Position numbers and translations under genes: made by a program. From Verrucomicrobiota bacterium (GTDB taxonomy: Bacteria > Verrucomicrobiota > Verrucomicrobiia > Chthoniobacterales > JAFAMB01), in NCBI GenBank assembly GCA_019239825.1, contig JAFAZK010000061.1, positions 1-37,617 on the forward strand: 37,617 nt of DNA. Reading direction: 5' to 3'. How positions within the stretch are numbered: position 1 is the first letter of the stretch; each line of letters starts with the position of its first letter. The notes under the pieces were generated by a model. The model ran no database searches. It was given only the letters and a program-made list of their open reading frames with translations, and was not told the DNA's origin. This document shows, piece by piece, positions 16,659 to 24,799 of the stretch.

Positions 16659-17486
16659 ATGAAAGCCTGGATCGGAGCTACGATACTTCTGGCGGTCCTT
16701 GTCCTGGCGGTGTTCCTGATCCTGCTCCAGCGCCGCTTTTTTTATTTCCCCCGAAAGTATTCTGCTGGCGAAATAGAAGCAGCCGAAAAGCAGGGAGCCA
16801 TTGCATTGGGCTATGACACATCCCAGGGCCGCCAAACAGCTTTCCTGTTCAGCACTCCACCATCGGGGACATTGCTTTCGCGGCTCTGGATTGTTTTTGG
16901 CGGAAACGCGATGACCGCTTTGGATTGGATCGAGATTCTTCGGGAGTGTCAGCTAGAAGCCGGCGGATTTCTTCTGGTGGATTATCCTGGATATGGTCTT
17001 TGTGCCGGTAACCCGGGCGCCGATTCTATATTAGAGAATGCCATCGGCGCTTATCAGGCCTTGATGGAGAATAAACGTTGGATCATCAGACGGCCACGTC
17101 TGGGAGTCCTTGGCTGGTCGATTGGAGCGGCGGTAGGTCTGCAGTTCGCTGAAGAATTTCCGGTACAGGACTTGGTGCTGATCGCTCCTTTCACCACCAT
17201 GGAAGACATGGTGAAACGATTTACCGGTGTGCGGCCAGGAATGCTTTTGCTGGATCGGTTTGATAATGTGGGGGCACTTAGCCGCGTGTGTGCACAAATA
17301 CCACCACCGGCGGTAACCGTTGTTCACGGGGACAAAGACGTCCTGATCCCAGTCAGCCTGGGACGCTCACTGGCACAAAACCGCCCAGAGCCGGTTGAAT
17401 TTCACGGCATTCCCGGCGCCAGTCATAACGGTGTTTTCTGGGACGCTAAAGAGCTGATTTACGCGAAGCTACGAGGAGAACGGTAG
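16659..17486 (+). CDS. Membrane-anchored alpha/beta hydrolase
   Basis: 275 residues. An N-terminal membrane anchor (about residues 2-24) is followed by an alpha/beta-hydrolase domain like the Bem46/ABHD13 group: FFYFPRKYSAGEIE, VFGGNAMTALDWI (oxyanion region), LVDYPGYGLCAGNPG, the nucleophile elbow GWSIG, then HGDKDVLIP with the acid and GASHNGVFW with the catalytic His. Substrate unknown. I start it at ATG 16659, directly before the anchor; the longer frame from 16551 reads into family B copy 2. The last codons and the TAG stop (17484-17486) lie in a GGTAGGGCGAAAAACTCG repeat arm. Convergent with murA. Confidence 0.85.
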   Translation: MKAWIGATILLAVLVLAVFLILLQRRFFYFPRKYSAGEIEAAEKQGAIALGYDTSQGRQTAFLFSTPPSGTLLSRLWIVFGGNAMTALDWIEILRECQLEAGGFLLVDYPGYGLCAGNPGADSILENAIGAYQALMENKRWIIRRPRLGVLGWSIGAAVGLQFAEEFPVQDLVLIAPFTTMEDMVKRFTGVRPGMLLLDRFDNVGALSRVCAQIPPPAVTVVHGDKDVLIPVSLGRSLAQNRPEPVEFHGIPGASHNGVFWDAKELIYAKLRGER

Positions 17487-17504
17487 GGCGAAAAACTCGG
17501 CGCG
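17482..17504. repeat. Solo GGTAGGGCGAAAAACTCG arm
   Basis: Identical over its first 23 nt to the reverse complement of the right arm at 13621-13644. It has no inverted partner here. It covers the hydrolase stop codon (TAG within GGTAGGG) and ends 3 nt before the murA stop. Confidence 0.85.
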
Positions 17505-17506
17505 CC

Positions 17507-18766
17507 CTAGACTTTCACGCGTTCGATGTGCGCGCCGAGACTGCCGAGCTTCTCGTCAATGAGTTCGTAGCCGCGATCGATGTGGTAGACCCGGTTGATC
17601 TCGGTCTCGCCTTCCGCTTTTAAGCCGGCTAGCACCAAGGCGGCGGACGCCCTCAAATCGCTAGCCATAACGGGCGCGCCGCTGAGGCCATTGACGCCCC
17701 GAATCTTTGCGGTTGCGCCATCGAGCTCGATCGCGGCACCCATTCGCTTCAACTCGGACACGTGCATGAAACGCTGGGGAAAGATATTTTCTGTGACCTC
17801 GCTGTCACCTCTTGCCGTGGCCAGCAAAGCGCACATCTGAGCCTGCATATCGGTGGGGAATCCGGGATAGGGTTCGGTTCGCAAATCTACTGAACCGACA
17901 GATCCGTTCGGCCGGATGGTAATAGCTCCGTTTGACCGAGTAAGATTAAAGCCACATGCCTCCAAAGCGGTACCAACGGCCGCTAAATGATCGTATTTCG
18001 CCCGCGTAATCGTCACCTCTCGCCCAGCAATCGCTCCGGCGACCAAGAACGTCCCGGCTTCAATACGATCCGGGATCACCTCATGTTCCGCGCCGTGCAA
18101 TTCTTTAACTCCTTCCACGACAATCTGCGGCGTGCCTGCACCCTCGATCCGAGCGCCCATCTTATTTAAGAAGTTCGCCAGATCTACCACCTCTGGCTCG
18201 CAGGCTGCGTCTTCGATCACCGTCGTTCCTTCAGCAAGAACACTCGCCATCAGAACATTGTCCGTCCCTAAAACCGTGCTGCCGAATTTCCCTTTTAACG
18301 AGATCTTTGCCCCGACTAGCTCGGGCGCGAACACTTTGACATTACCGGCATGGACCCGAACAGCGGCCCCCAGCGCCTCGAACCCACGAAGATGCAAGTC
18401 GATCGGCCGGTCTCCAATGACACAGCCTCCAGGCAAAGAGACGGTGGCTTCTTTTTCCCGGCCGAGCAGCGGCCCAAGGACACAAACCGACGCGCGCATT
18501 TTTCGGACAACGTCATAAGGGGCAACGGTGTCGACTTTCTCGGCTTTGACCGTCACCACGCCGCTCGCTCTTTCGACTTCTGCTCCCAGATGATTCAAGA
18601 TCTGCAGCATGTAATGCACGTCGCTGAGATCAGGAACCCGATGGATGACGCACGGTTCTTTGGTCAGCAAGGTCGCCGCCAGAATAGGCAAGGCAGAGTT
18701 TTTTGAGCCACTGATCTTAACGGTACCCGCCAGAGTATGGCCTCCGTGTACGATAATCTTATCCAT
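17507..18766 (-). CDS. murA: UDP-N-acetylglucosamine 1-carboxyvinyltransferase
   Basis: A 419-residue cytoplasmic enzyme that transfers enolpyruvate from PEP to UDP-GlcNAc, the first committed step of peptidoglycan synthesis and the target of fosfomycin. Visible are ISGSKNSALPILAATLLT at the N-terminus, the active-site loop LPGGCVIGDRPIDLHL with the reactive Cys present, GTDNVLMASVLAEG, YPGFPTDMQAQ and, near the end, LRASAALVLAGLKAEG and HIDRGYE. Length is normal for the family. ATG 18766 overlaps the end of prmC by 8 nt, so it is translated from the prfA-prmC transcript. Confidence 0.98.
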   Translation of the reverse strand: MDKIIVHGGHTLAGTVKISGSKNSALPILAATLLTKEPCVIHRVPDLSDVHYMLQILNHLGAEVERASGVVTVKAEKVDTVAPYDVVRKMRASVCVLGPLLGREKEATVSLPGGCVIGDRPIDLHLRGFEALGAAVRVHAGNVKVFAPELVGAKISLKGKFGSTVLGTDNVLMASVLAEGTTVIEDAACEPEVVDLANFLNKMGARIEGAGTPQIVVEGVKELHGAEHEVIPDRIEAGTFLVAGAIAGREVTITRAKYDHLAAVGTALEACGFNLTRSNGAITIRPNGSVGSVDLRTEPYPGFPTDMQAQMCALLATARGDSEVTENIFPQRFMHVSELKRMGAAIELDGATAKIRGVNGLSGAPVMASDLRASAALVLAGLKAEGETEINRVYHIDRGYELIDEKLGSLGAHIERVKV

Positions 18767-19604
18767 ACCTTGCGATCACAAAGCGTTCCACCCCTTGGTA
18801 ATCCTTCTCAACTGAAATGTCGCGAAATTTCTCCGTCCGCAAAAGGTCTGCAACCTCGCCACTTTGCGAAATCCCGATTTCAAGGTAGACGCTACCCCCC
18901 GGCCTCAGGCGTGAGGGTGCTTGTTCAACAAATCTTTGGATGACATCTAGCCCGTTTTCCCCTCCGTCCAACGCCATGAGAGGATCATGCTGTACTTCAC
19001 GGGACAGCTTGGCAATTTCTGCAGTCGGAACGTAGGGCAGATTAGCGACTAGAAAATCAAAATCGGTATCTACTCCTGTTAGCAGGTCTGTTTGCAACCA
19101 GGCGATGCGACCGTCTACCTCGTGGACACCCGCGTTCTCACGAGCCAGAGACAGAGTATCAGCGGATAGATCTGTCGCCACGATTTCCAGACTGGGACGT
19201 TCCAATGCCAGAGTAATCGCCAAAACGCCCGAGCCGGTCCCAATATCGGCAAGACGCGTCCCTGACGATACGGCCACCGGGATTTGGCTGAGTATCAGCT
19301 CGGTCAAACGCTCCGTTTCCGGTCTCGGAATCAGCGCTCGTCTATCGGTCTTAAAACGTCTGCCGAAGAACTCCCAGGACCCAAGCAAATGTTGCAGCGG
19401 TTCACCTTCCGATCGCCGCCGGACTTTATCTCTCAACGGTTCCAGGATTTGCTCCGGCAATCCCTCGTCGTAATCCAAGTAAAGATCCAGACGTCGTTTA
19501 CCCAGCGCCTCGGCCAAAAGATACTCGATACTCAGCCTAGGCGACTCGACCCCCTTGCGCTGGAAAAACGCGGTCGTGTTTTGGATTAGCTCAAGGACAG
19601 TCAC
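18759..19604 (-). CDS. prmC: Peptide chain release factor N5-glutamine methyltransferase
   Basis: About 281 residues. It methylates the Gln of the GGQ motif in release factors using SAM. The N-terminal helical domain is followed by RRSEGEPLQHLLGSWEFFGRRFKTDRRALIPRPETE, a strong PrmC mark, then the SAM-binding LADIGTGSGVLAITLAL and ATDLSADTLSLARENA. The catalytic motif, normally NPPY, is NLPY (VANLPYVPTAEI). GTG at 19604 gives the usual MTVLEL start; a TTG at 19613 inside the preceding heptamer repeat is the alternative. Follows prfA, its substrate, after a ~200-nt repeat-containing gap. Confidence 0.95.
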   Translation of the reverse strand: MTVLELIQNTTAFFQRKGVESPRLSIEYLLAEALGKRRLDLYLDYDEGLPEQILEPLRDKVRRRSEGEPLQHLLGSWEFFGRRFKTDRRALIPRPETERLTELILSQIPVAVSSGTRLADIGTGSGVLAITLALERPSLEIVATDLSADTLSLARENAGVHEVDGRIAWLQTDLLTGVDTDFDFLVANLPYVPTAEIAKLSREVQHDPLMALDGGENGLDVIQRFVEQAPSRLRPGGSVYLEIGISQSGEVADLLRTEKFRDISVEKDYQGVERFVIARYG

Positions 19605-19614
19605 AGGGGGCAAG

Positions 19615-19757
19615 TAATCAGTAATCAGTAATCAGTAGATCAGTAATCAGTGGCCACTAGACGTTACTGTTCCAATTTTTCAAACACTCAGTTAGCGCTC
19701 GAATGCTCCCAGTGCAGTAAAAAGATCCATCCCAACTGATTACTGACACACTGATTA
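19615..19757. repeat. Heptamer foldback, TAATCAG / CTGATTA
   Basis: Left: TAATCAG units at 19615-19621, 19622-19628, 19629-19635, an 8-nt variant, and 19644-19650. Right: CTGATTA at 19736-19742, CTGACAC, then CTGATTA at 19751-19757. The unit between is ~85 nt and unlike any neighbour. Fills the gap between prfA and prmC. Confidence 0.9.
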
Positions 19758-19809
19758 CTTGGCCCGCACCGGTGCTACGCCCCCTAATGACTTCCAGTCA
19801 CTCCGCCGC

Positions 19810-20898
19810 TTAACCAGCGACAGCCTCAAGTCCAGCCTCCTTGAGGCGTTGCTCCATGTCGCTGGCTTGAAGTGTGGTGACCATCTCATCGAGCTGGCCC
19901 TCCATGAAGAGGTCCAGATTAAACAGGGTCAGTCCGATTCGATGATCGGTGACTCGGTTTTGCGGGAAATTGTAGGTCCGGATTTTTTCCTCTCGGCCGC
20001 CCGATCCGATAAGACTCCGGCGATGGGCAGAATATTTCTCGGCTTCTTCTTGCTGTTTCTCTTCAAGCAGCCGAGCCCTTAGAATCGCTAGGGCTTTCTC
20101 CTTGTTCTTTTGTTGGCTACGGCCATCCTGGCAGCGGACGATCTTGCCGGTCGGGATATGCAGCACCTGAACTGCTGAGTCCGTAGTGTTGACGCCCTGT
20201 CCACCGGGCCCCCCCGCACGGCAAACTTCAATTCGAAGATCCTCAGGACGCAACTCTAGGTCGATTTCTTCCGCCTCGGGCAAAACAGCGACGGTTGCCG
20301 TTGAAGTATGAATTCGCCCTTGTGCCTCGGTGACTGGAACTCGCTGGACCCGGTGCACGCCACTCTCGTATCGAAGCGTGCGAAAGACATGTTCTCCGGA
20401 GACTTTGAAAATCACTTCTTTGAGACCGCCTAGCTCCGAGGAGCTGCTTTCTAGCTCCTCAAGCTTGAATCCATGGGATTCAGCGTACCGCGAATACATC
20501 CGGTAAAGGTCAGCAGCGAACAAAGCCGCTTCGCTACCCCCTGTCCCGCCTCGAATTTCCACGATGGCGTCCCGATCTTCGTGCGGCTCAGGCGGCAGCA
20601 AGGCCAATTGGACCTCTTTGGTCCGGTTTTCGATCTCCACTTCCAACGTGGGGACCTCCGCCGCAGCCAACTCGGCCAATTCGGAATCCTCGCCAGCGGC
20701 TAAGACTCGATTTTCTTCGAGTTCGCGTTGCTTCTTTCCCAGGATGTCCCAGGACTCGAGGACTCGCTTCACGTTCGAGTGCTCGCGCATGATCTCTCTT
20801 GCCCGCTTCGGATTCTCAAAAAGGGAAGACGAGCCAACGAGCTCCTCGAGTTCCTCGAAGCGTCGGCGTTTTTGCTCGATCAACGGACGAAAATCCAT
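19810..20898 (-). CDS. prfA: Peptide chain release factor 1
   Basis: A 362-residue class I release factor. RF1 rather than RF2 is shown by the anticodon-like tripeptide PVT in RVQRVPVTEAQGRIHTST. The GGQ motif is in RAGGPGGQGVNTTDSAVQVLH, the residue that PrmC modifies. EIRGGTGGSEAALFAADLYRMY and RSQQKNKEKALAILRARL are further family marks. No RF2-type frameshift site. ATG at 20898 is preceded by a repeat. Part of the rpmE-prfA-prmC-murA order common in bacteria. Confidence 0.98.
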   Translation of the reverse strand: MDFRPLIEQKRRRFEELEELVGSSSLFENPKRAREIMREHSNVKRVLESWDILGKKQRELEENRVLAAGEDSELAELAAAEVPTLEVEIENRTKEVQLALLPPEPHEDRDAIVEIRGGTGGSEAALFAADLYRMYSRYAESHGFKLEELESSSSELGGLKEVIFKVSGEHVFRTLRYESGVHRVQRVPVTEAQGRIHTSTATVAVLPEAEEIDLELRPEDLRIEVCRAGGPGGQGVNTTDSAVQVLHIPTGKIVRCQDGRSQQKNKEKALAILRARLLEEKQQEEAEKYSAHRRSLIGSGGREEKIRTYNFPQNRVTDHRIGLTLFNLDLFMEGQLDEMVTTLQASDMEQRLKEAGLEAVAG

Positions 20899-20914
20899 AG
20901 CCCTTTTAAGTATT

Positions 20915-20998
20915 CAGTAAACCAGTAAACCAGTAACCAGTAAAATTCACTTGAGCCAATCAGCCACTGATTACTGGCTCACTAATTACTGATTACTT
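20915..20998. repeat. Short-unit foldback, CAGTAAAC / TGATTACT
   Basis: CAGTAAAC, CAGTAAAC, CAGTAAC, CAGTAAAA (20915-20944) with 7- to 8-bp spacing, then after ~20 nt an inverted tract with ACTGATTACTGG and TTACTGATTACTTA (20964-20998). Sits between rpmE and prfA. Confidence 0.8.
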
Positions 20999-21015
20999 AC
21001 CGCCGCAGATATCGC

Positions 21016-21240
21016 TTACTTGCGCTTTTCTTTGGAGAGCATTGTCTTGCCGTAGCGGCGAGCGAATTTCTCTACTCGTCCTGCGGTGTCGACAAATTTC
21101 TGTTCACCCGTGAAAAAGGGGTGGCAAGCCGCGCAAATTCCGATTTTGATATCCCGGCGAGTAGATCTTGTGCGATACGTCGCGCCACATGCACAAGCGA
21201 TCGTAGTCTCGGTATAGTTGGGATGAATGTCAGCCTTCAT
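21016..21240 (-). CDS. rpmE: 50S ribosomal protein L31, zinc-binding type
   Basis: 74 residues beginning MKADIHPNYTETTIACACG, the classic L31 N-terminus. Four Cys (16, 18, 36 and 39) make the C+ zinc site, so this is the zinc-containing rather than the zinc-independent form. The frame is open for 14 more codons upstream, but ATG 21240 gives the family start. Lies 42 nt from a divergent acyl-ligase gene. Confidence 0.96.
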   Translation of the reverse strand: MKADIHPNYTETTIACACGATYRTRSTRRDIKIGICAACHPFFTGEQKFVDTAGRVEKFARRYGKTMLSKEKRK

Positions 21241-21282
21241 GTCGAAAGAACGAGAAACTAACACAGCCGGTAACTGACGCAA

Positions 21283-22659
21283 GTGCGACTACACCTTTTT
21301 GGGGCGGCTTGGGCGAATGTTCTTCAACGCCACGGGCCGAAAACAGCCATCTACGGAAACGATCGGGAGATACTTCGGACGTTTGTCGACATCGAAGCGG
21401 AGAGAATTGCTTGGCGAGATAAGCTTTCTTCTTTCCCTAAGGGCTCGACTATCCTCGTTCAGCTAGCCGAGGACGCCGCTTGGCCCGCCATTTTCCTGGC
21501 CACACTGGATTTGTCGCTGGTCATGGTTCCATTGGAAACCGAGGTAGCCGGTCAGCAGCTTGATAATGTCGTTACAGTCACCCGCCCGCATGCCACCATC
21601 CGTTCCAAAGAGCTTTCCCGTCTTCACTCCGATTCTCCGGACTGGACCACGCCTCAACCAGATCTCTTAAAGCTAACGTCGGGGACCACGGGACTTCCCC
21701 GCGCGATCCGCTTTAGAGATTCTCAACTCTTCAGTGATTGCCGAAATATCTGCAACTCGATGGGACTGCTGCCCGAGGACGTCAATTTTGGAGCCATTCC
21801 ATTTGCTCATTCGTACGGCTTTAGCAACCTGGTCACGCCTCTATTATATCAAGGCACCCGATTTGTTTGCTCAAGAGACCGGCTTCCTCGGGCCATCTAT
21901 CGGCATATCGAGGAATCGGAAGCGACGGTGCTTCCGGCAACACCGGCCATTTTTCAGGCATTAAGTTCGCTCAGTGATCGCGATCGCCTCGGCGCCATCC
22001 GCATCTGCATTTCCGCCGGTGCACCTCTTCCGGCCGAAACGGTCCAACAGTTCTATCGCCGCTATAACCTGCGTATCCACAGCTTCTACGGCTCATCCGA
22101 ATGTGGTGGAATCATGTTCGACCGGGAAGGTCGCCTGGACGCTCCATCCGGATTTGTAGGAACACCCATGGACGGAGTGCAGATAACGCGGCTTCCCAAC
22201 GATAGGATCGAGATTACCGGTGCCACCGTTGGCGACGGTTATTTCCCGGATCAAGACTCGGAAACGCTTCAGACAGGCCGGTTCCGACCCGGCGATCTGG
22301 TCCGCTGGCTGGACGAGTCGGCTCAACTTTATGGGCGAGCCTCGGATTTCATCAATATCGCCGGCAAAAAGATTCATCCGTCCCTGGTCGAAGAACATAT
22401 TCGAAAGCTGGCCGGGGTAATTGAAGTAATCGCCTTTGGTGTGCCTTCCCCAAACAGAAACGAAGATCTGGTAGCGTTAGTGATCTCTAACCCACCGATC
22501 TCGCGGCAAACACTCGAAGCGCATTGCAGAGCGGGTTTAGCCGATTGGCAGGTTCCTCGCGATTTTGAAATCGTGAACGAACTGCCGGTCAACGCTCGTG
22601 GTAAGATTAAGCGGTCGGATTTGGCGTCAGAATACGTGGCGAGGCGGGGAATGAGCTAG
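21283..22659 (+). CDS. AMP-forming acyl-CoA/acyl ligase
   Basis: 458 residues of the ANL adenylate-forming superfamily, which activates a carboxylic acid with ATP and transfers it, usually to CoA. Seen in order: LLKLTSGTTGLPRAI (P-loop, about 129-143), GAIPFAHSYGFSNLV, YGSSECGG, GRFRPGDLVRWL, the hinge GRASDFINIAGKKIHPSLVEE and the catalytic Lys in NARGKIKRSDL. The N-terminal domain is short. Starts with GTG at 21283, only 42 nt from the rpmE start, so the two genes share a promoter zone. The substrate cannot be inferred from sequence alone; short compared with fatty acyl-CoA ligases. Confidence 0.88.
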   Translation: MRLHLFGAAWANVLQRHGPKTAIYGNDREILRTFVDIEAERIAWRDKLSSFPKGSTILVQLAEDAAWPAIFLATLDLSLVMVPLETEVAGQQLDNVVTVTRPHATIRSKELSRLHSDSPDWTTPQPDLLKLTSGTTGLPRAIRFRDSQLFSDCRNICNSMGLLPEDVNFGAIPFAHSYGFSNLVTPLLYQGTRFVCSRDRLPRAIYRHIEESEATVLPATPAIFQALSSLSDRDRLGAIRICISAGAPLPAETVQQFYRRYNLRIHSFYGSSECGGIMFDREGRLDAPSGFVGTPMDGVQITRLPNDRIEITGATVGDGYFPDQDSETLQTGRFRPGDLVRWLDESAQLYGRASDFINIAGKKIHPSLVEEHIRKLAGVIEVIAFGVPSPNRNEDLVALVISNPPISRQTLEAHCRAGLADWQVPRDFEIVNELPVNARGKIKRSDLASEYVARRGMS

Positions 22660-23076
22660 GAGGACCATCGGTGGGGCGAGGCCGAGGGAATCGTTCTCGA
22701 GTCTTTGGTAGGGCCAGGCTCCAAGACATGACAGACTGCCGGTACGAGCTGCCTTTGACCGATCAATCGCCGTACGGTTAGTCCAGCATAGCCGAGCCAG
22801 GGGTGGGACACCTCAATCAGACTCAGCTCCTTTCCTTCTCTAACGCTGGATGGTTTCTCCCAAACACACTTCAATTGAAGTCGGAGAAGCAAAGAGACAC
22901 CTAACCAGCTTGCCACATCCAACTCCCGGCTCGGCCATGCTGCATTAACGGTTCGGCGAGCCATGCGCCAAAGGCAGCTCCTACCGGCAGCCAGTCACGT
23001 TCTGGAGCCTCGCCCTACCAAAGATTCGACGAGGAGGACGATCTTGCTGCCAAGCGCATCCTCCTAGCTCCTTCGG
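22660..23076. other. 417-nt gap filled by family C copy 1
   Basis: Between the stop codons of the ligase (plus) and the small secreted protein (minus). Apart from the element at 22699-23027, GAGCTAGGAGGA (22653-22664, overlapping the ligase stop) and TCCTCCTAGCTC (23059-23070) form an additional perfect 12-bp outer pair, so the foldback reaches into the ligase's 3' end. No gene. Confidence 0.7.
22699..23027. repeat. Family C nested foldback element, copy 1
   Basis: Outer arms 22699-22723 and 23003-23027 are 25 nt with two mismatches (GGTAGGGCCAGGCTCCA / TGGAGCCTCGCCCTACC). Inner arms carry AGCCGAGCC-AGGGGTGGGACA (near 22789) and the inverted AACTCCCGGCTCGGCC (near 22921-22936). Long stretches such as AATCAGACTCAGCTC and ATGCTGCATTAACGGTT are shared with copy 2, so these two copies are close relatives. 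Confidence 0.9.
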
Positions 23077-23571
23077 CTATTTCTCAATCAGCTTAAAACC
23101 GCCAAAATAGAACGTCGCTTGATCTACGGACAGGCTACTGATGGTCAGTCGCGCTGCAGGCGTGGTTTCTTGCACTTCGAATTCGACGGTACAATCGACC
23201 GGCTGCTCCGGCAGTTGCAGGAAAGTCCCTTTGGCGATGGAGGCCTGATTTCCATCGGTCCTTTCCAGCGTGAAATAGACGTACTCACTCTGAGAGCTCC
23301 TGGCTCGAAACAACAGGTCATATTTTTTACCCTGCTCGAAGCTGAACCCTGGCGCCCGCAATTCCACGCTCCAGAACTCGGGGCCCGGCTTAGAAACCGT
23401 CACCATTAATTCCTTACTCCCCGGCTGTGTCTCATCATCGACAATCGCAGAGCGAGCTTCTGCGCCTTTGTCGACTTGAAGCTGAAAACGGCTGGGATCG
23501 ATGGGGATTTCCGCGCCGGATGCCCCCAGGATCAAAAGGAAAAAAGGGATGAGCCCAAACCAGTTTTTCAT
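23077..23571 (-). CDS. Small secreted carbohydrate-binding-like protein
   Basis: 164 residues. Signal peptide MKNWFGLIPFFLLILGASGA with a cleavage after the Ala-Ser-Gly-Ala region, then a single beta-sandwich domain resembling CBM4/9-type modules: FWSVELRAPGFSFEQGKKYDLLFRARSS, VYFTLERTDGNQ, CTVEFEVQETTPAARLTISSLSVDQATFYFGGFKLIE. No catalytic domain. Start chosen at ATG 23571 because the signal peptide begins there; a longer frame reads into intergenic repeats. The gene is enclosed by two copies of family C, 50 nt downstream and 168 nt upstream. Ligand unknown. Confidence 0.8.
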   Translation of the reverse strand: MKNWFGLIPFFLLILGASGAEIPIDPSRFQLQVDKGAEARSAIVDDETQPGSKELMVTVSKPGPEFWSVELRAPGFSFEQGKKYDLLFRARSSQSEYVYFTLERTDGNQASIAKGTFLQLPEQPVDCTVEFEVQETTPAARLTISSLSVDQATFYFGGFKLIEK

Positions 23572-24079
23572 CGGACAGTGAGTCGACGTGAGAGGAGTAA
23601 GCCGGTCCGGGTACAACGTCAAACGGGGAGGAGTTAGGAGCATGCGTGGCGTGCACATCGTCCTCGTACTCGTCGTCGTCCTCCCGACTTCGCCCTGTCG
23701 TCTGAAACTCCCAGAGGCTACTTCGGGCAAGCTGTCTTCGAATCTTTGGTAGGGCGAGGCTCCAAAACGTAATCAAACCGCCGGCATACTTTCTCCCAAC
23801 AGTTTGTCTCGTCTGCACGTGAAGCAGCATGGCCGAGCCGGGGGTGGGACACCGCAATCAGACTGAGCTCTTTTCTTGTTTCTAAGGCTGGATCGGCTTC
23901 TGTCCCTGGCGAACAATACACTTCAATCCAAGCCGAAGGGATAGAGAGACACCTACCCAGTTTGCCACATCCCACCCCCGGCTCGGCCATGCTGCATTAA
24001 CCGTTAGGCGAGCCATCGGTTAAAGCAGGTCGTACCGGCAGCCTGTCGCGTTTTGGAGCCTCGCCCCCCAAAGATCCTC
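23572..24079. other. 508-nt gap filled by family C copy 2
   Basis: Holds the element at 23740-24075. Just upstream of the secreted-protein start are an AGGAG-rich stretch (23628-23640) and a GTC/GTA-rich low-complexity run (23657-23686, complement of GAGGACGACGACGAG). I could not assign a promoter, and no gene is supported. Confidence 0.6.
23740..24075. repeat. Family C nested foldback element, copy 2
   Basis: Outer arms 23740-23769 (GAATCTTTGGTAGGGCGAGG, then CTCCAAAACG) and 24049-24075 (CGTTTTGGAGCCTCGCCCCC, then CAAAGAT). Inner arms of 26 nt are perfectly complementary: 23824-23849 (starts GCAGCATGGCCGAGCC) and 23970-23995 (ends GGCTCGGCCATGCTGC). The loop carries GACACCGCAATCAGACTGAG, near-identical to copy 1. 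Confidence 0.93.
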
Positions 24080-24799
24080 CTAGCTCCTCTTCTCCAGCCA
24101 AAGTGCCTGATGACTTACCAGGAATTGCCGATGCCCAAAACCATCCCAGCGGGCCTCGAGCGCTAAGTTTCTCATTTCTGCAAAGGAAAAAGCGCGCCGA
24201 ATGGAGAGTCGCCCGTCGAATTTGGTCATCGGATTGCGAAAGACCGTCGAGGTCAGCAGGTAAACGCCCAAGATTCCGGAAATCGATCGCACCAGGTCTG
24301 AAACCAAAACCGCCCGATGGCTGAGCCGGCTAAGCCTTTCCAGGATCTCGACCGCCTCCCGCCAAGCGAAATGATGGAGAGCCAGAGAGCACAATACGAT
24401 ATCAAAGCTTTCCCCGGGCTCGAATGAACGAACGTCGGCCTGTACGTATGAGATTTCAGGAAATAAAGCAGATCGCTGCTGAGCGATCTCCAGAGTGGCG
24501 GGTTGCATATCCACAGCCAGCACTTTCACTTTTGACCCTTTTTTGCGAGCCCACTCCACGACTAATCGGGGGATGTCTCCGAATCCGGTGCAGGCATCCA
24601 GAATCGTCAGAGTTTCGCCCGGCTTAAGCCAACGGTTAAGAAAATGGCGGATTATCCGATGGCTGCCAAAGCGTCGATTTAGCTTCTGTAGATTGATTAA
24701 AGCTCGGGCTAACTCCGTGGTTGATGGATCTGGCCGATCCATCAACTCCAAAAGCTCCGGATCAAACTTCCGGGTATTATGCAGAAGGTCCAAGTCCAC
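24080..24799 (-). CDS. Class I SAM-dependent methyltransferase
   Basis: 239 residues. The SAM fold begins ILDACTGFGDIPRLVVEWA, then VKVLAVDMQPATLEIAQ, YVQADVRSF and FDIVLCSLALHHF. The N-terminal part LARALINLQKLNRRFGSHRIIRHFL recalls methyltransferases found beside type III polyketide synthases. No such synthase is in the window, so the substrate is open. Begins with GTG at 24799, overlapping pgeF by 23 nt, so it is the last gene of the marR-tolC-pgeF operon and presumably co-translated. Three family C/B-type repeats follow it. Confidence 0.85.
   Translation of the reverse strand: MDLDLLHNTRKFDPELLELMDRPDPSTTELARALINLQKLNRRFGSHRIIRHFLNRWLKPGETLTILDACTGFGDIPRLVVEWARKKGSKVKVLAVDMQPATLEIAQQRSALFPEISYVQADVRSFEPGESFDIVLCSLALHHFAWREAVEILERLSRLSHRAVLVSDLVRSISGILGVYLLTSTVFRNPMTKFDGRLSIRRAFSFAEMRNLALEARWDGFGHRQFLVSHQALWLEKRS

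Noticed and set aside
23657..23686. Acidic-repeat protein on the minus strand
   Set aside because: Just a short GTC/GAC low-complexity run within an intergenic gap; no start or ribosome site supports it.
22653..24075. Composite transposon
   Set aside because: No transposase or integrase and no visible target duplication; kept only as a finding to check.
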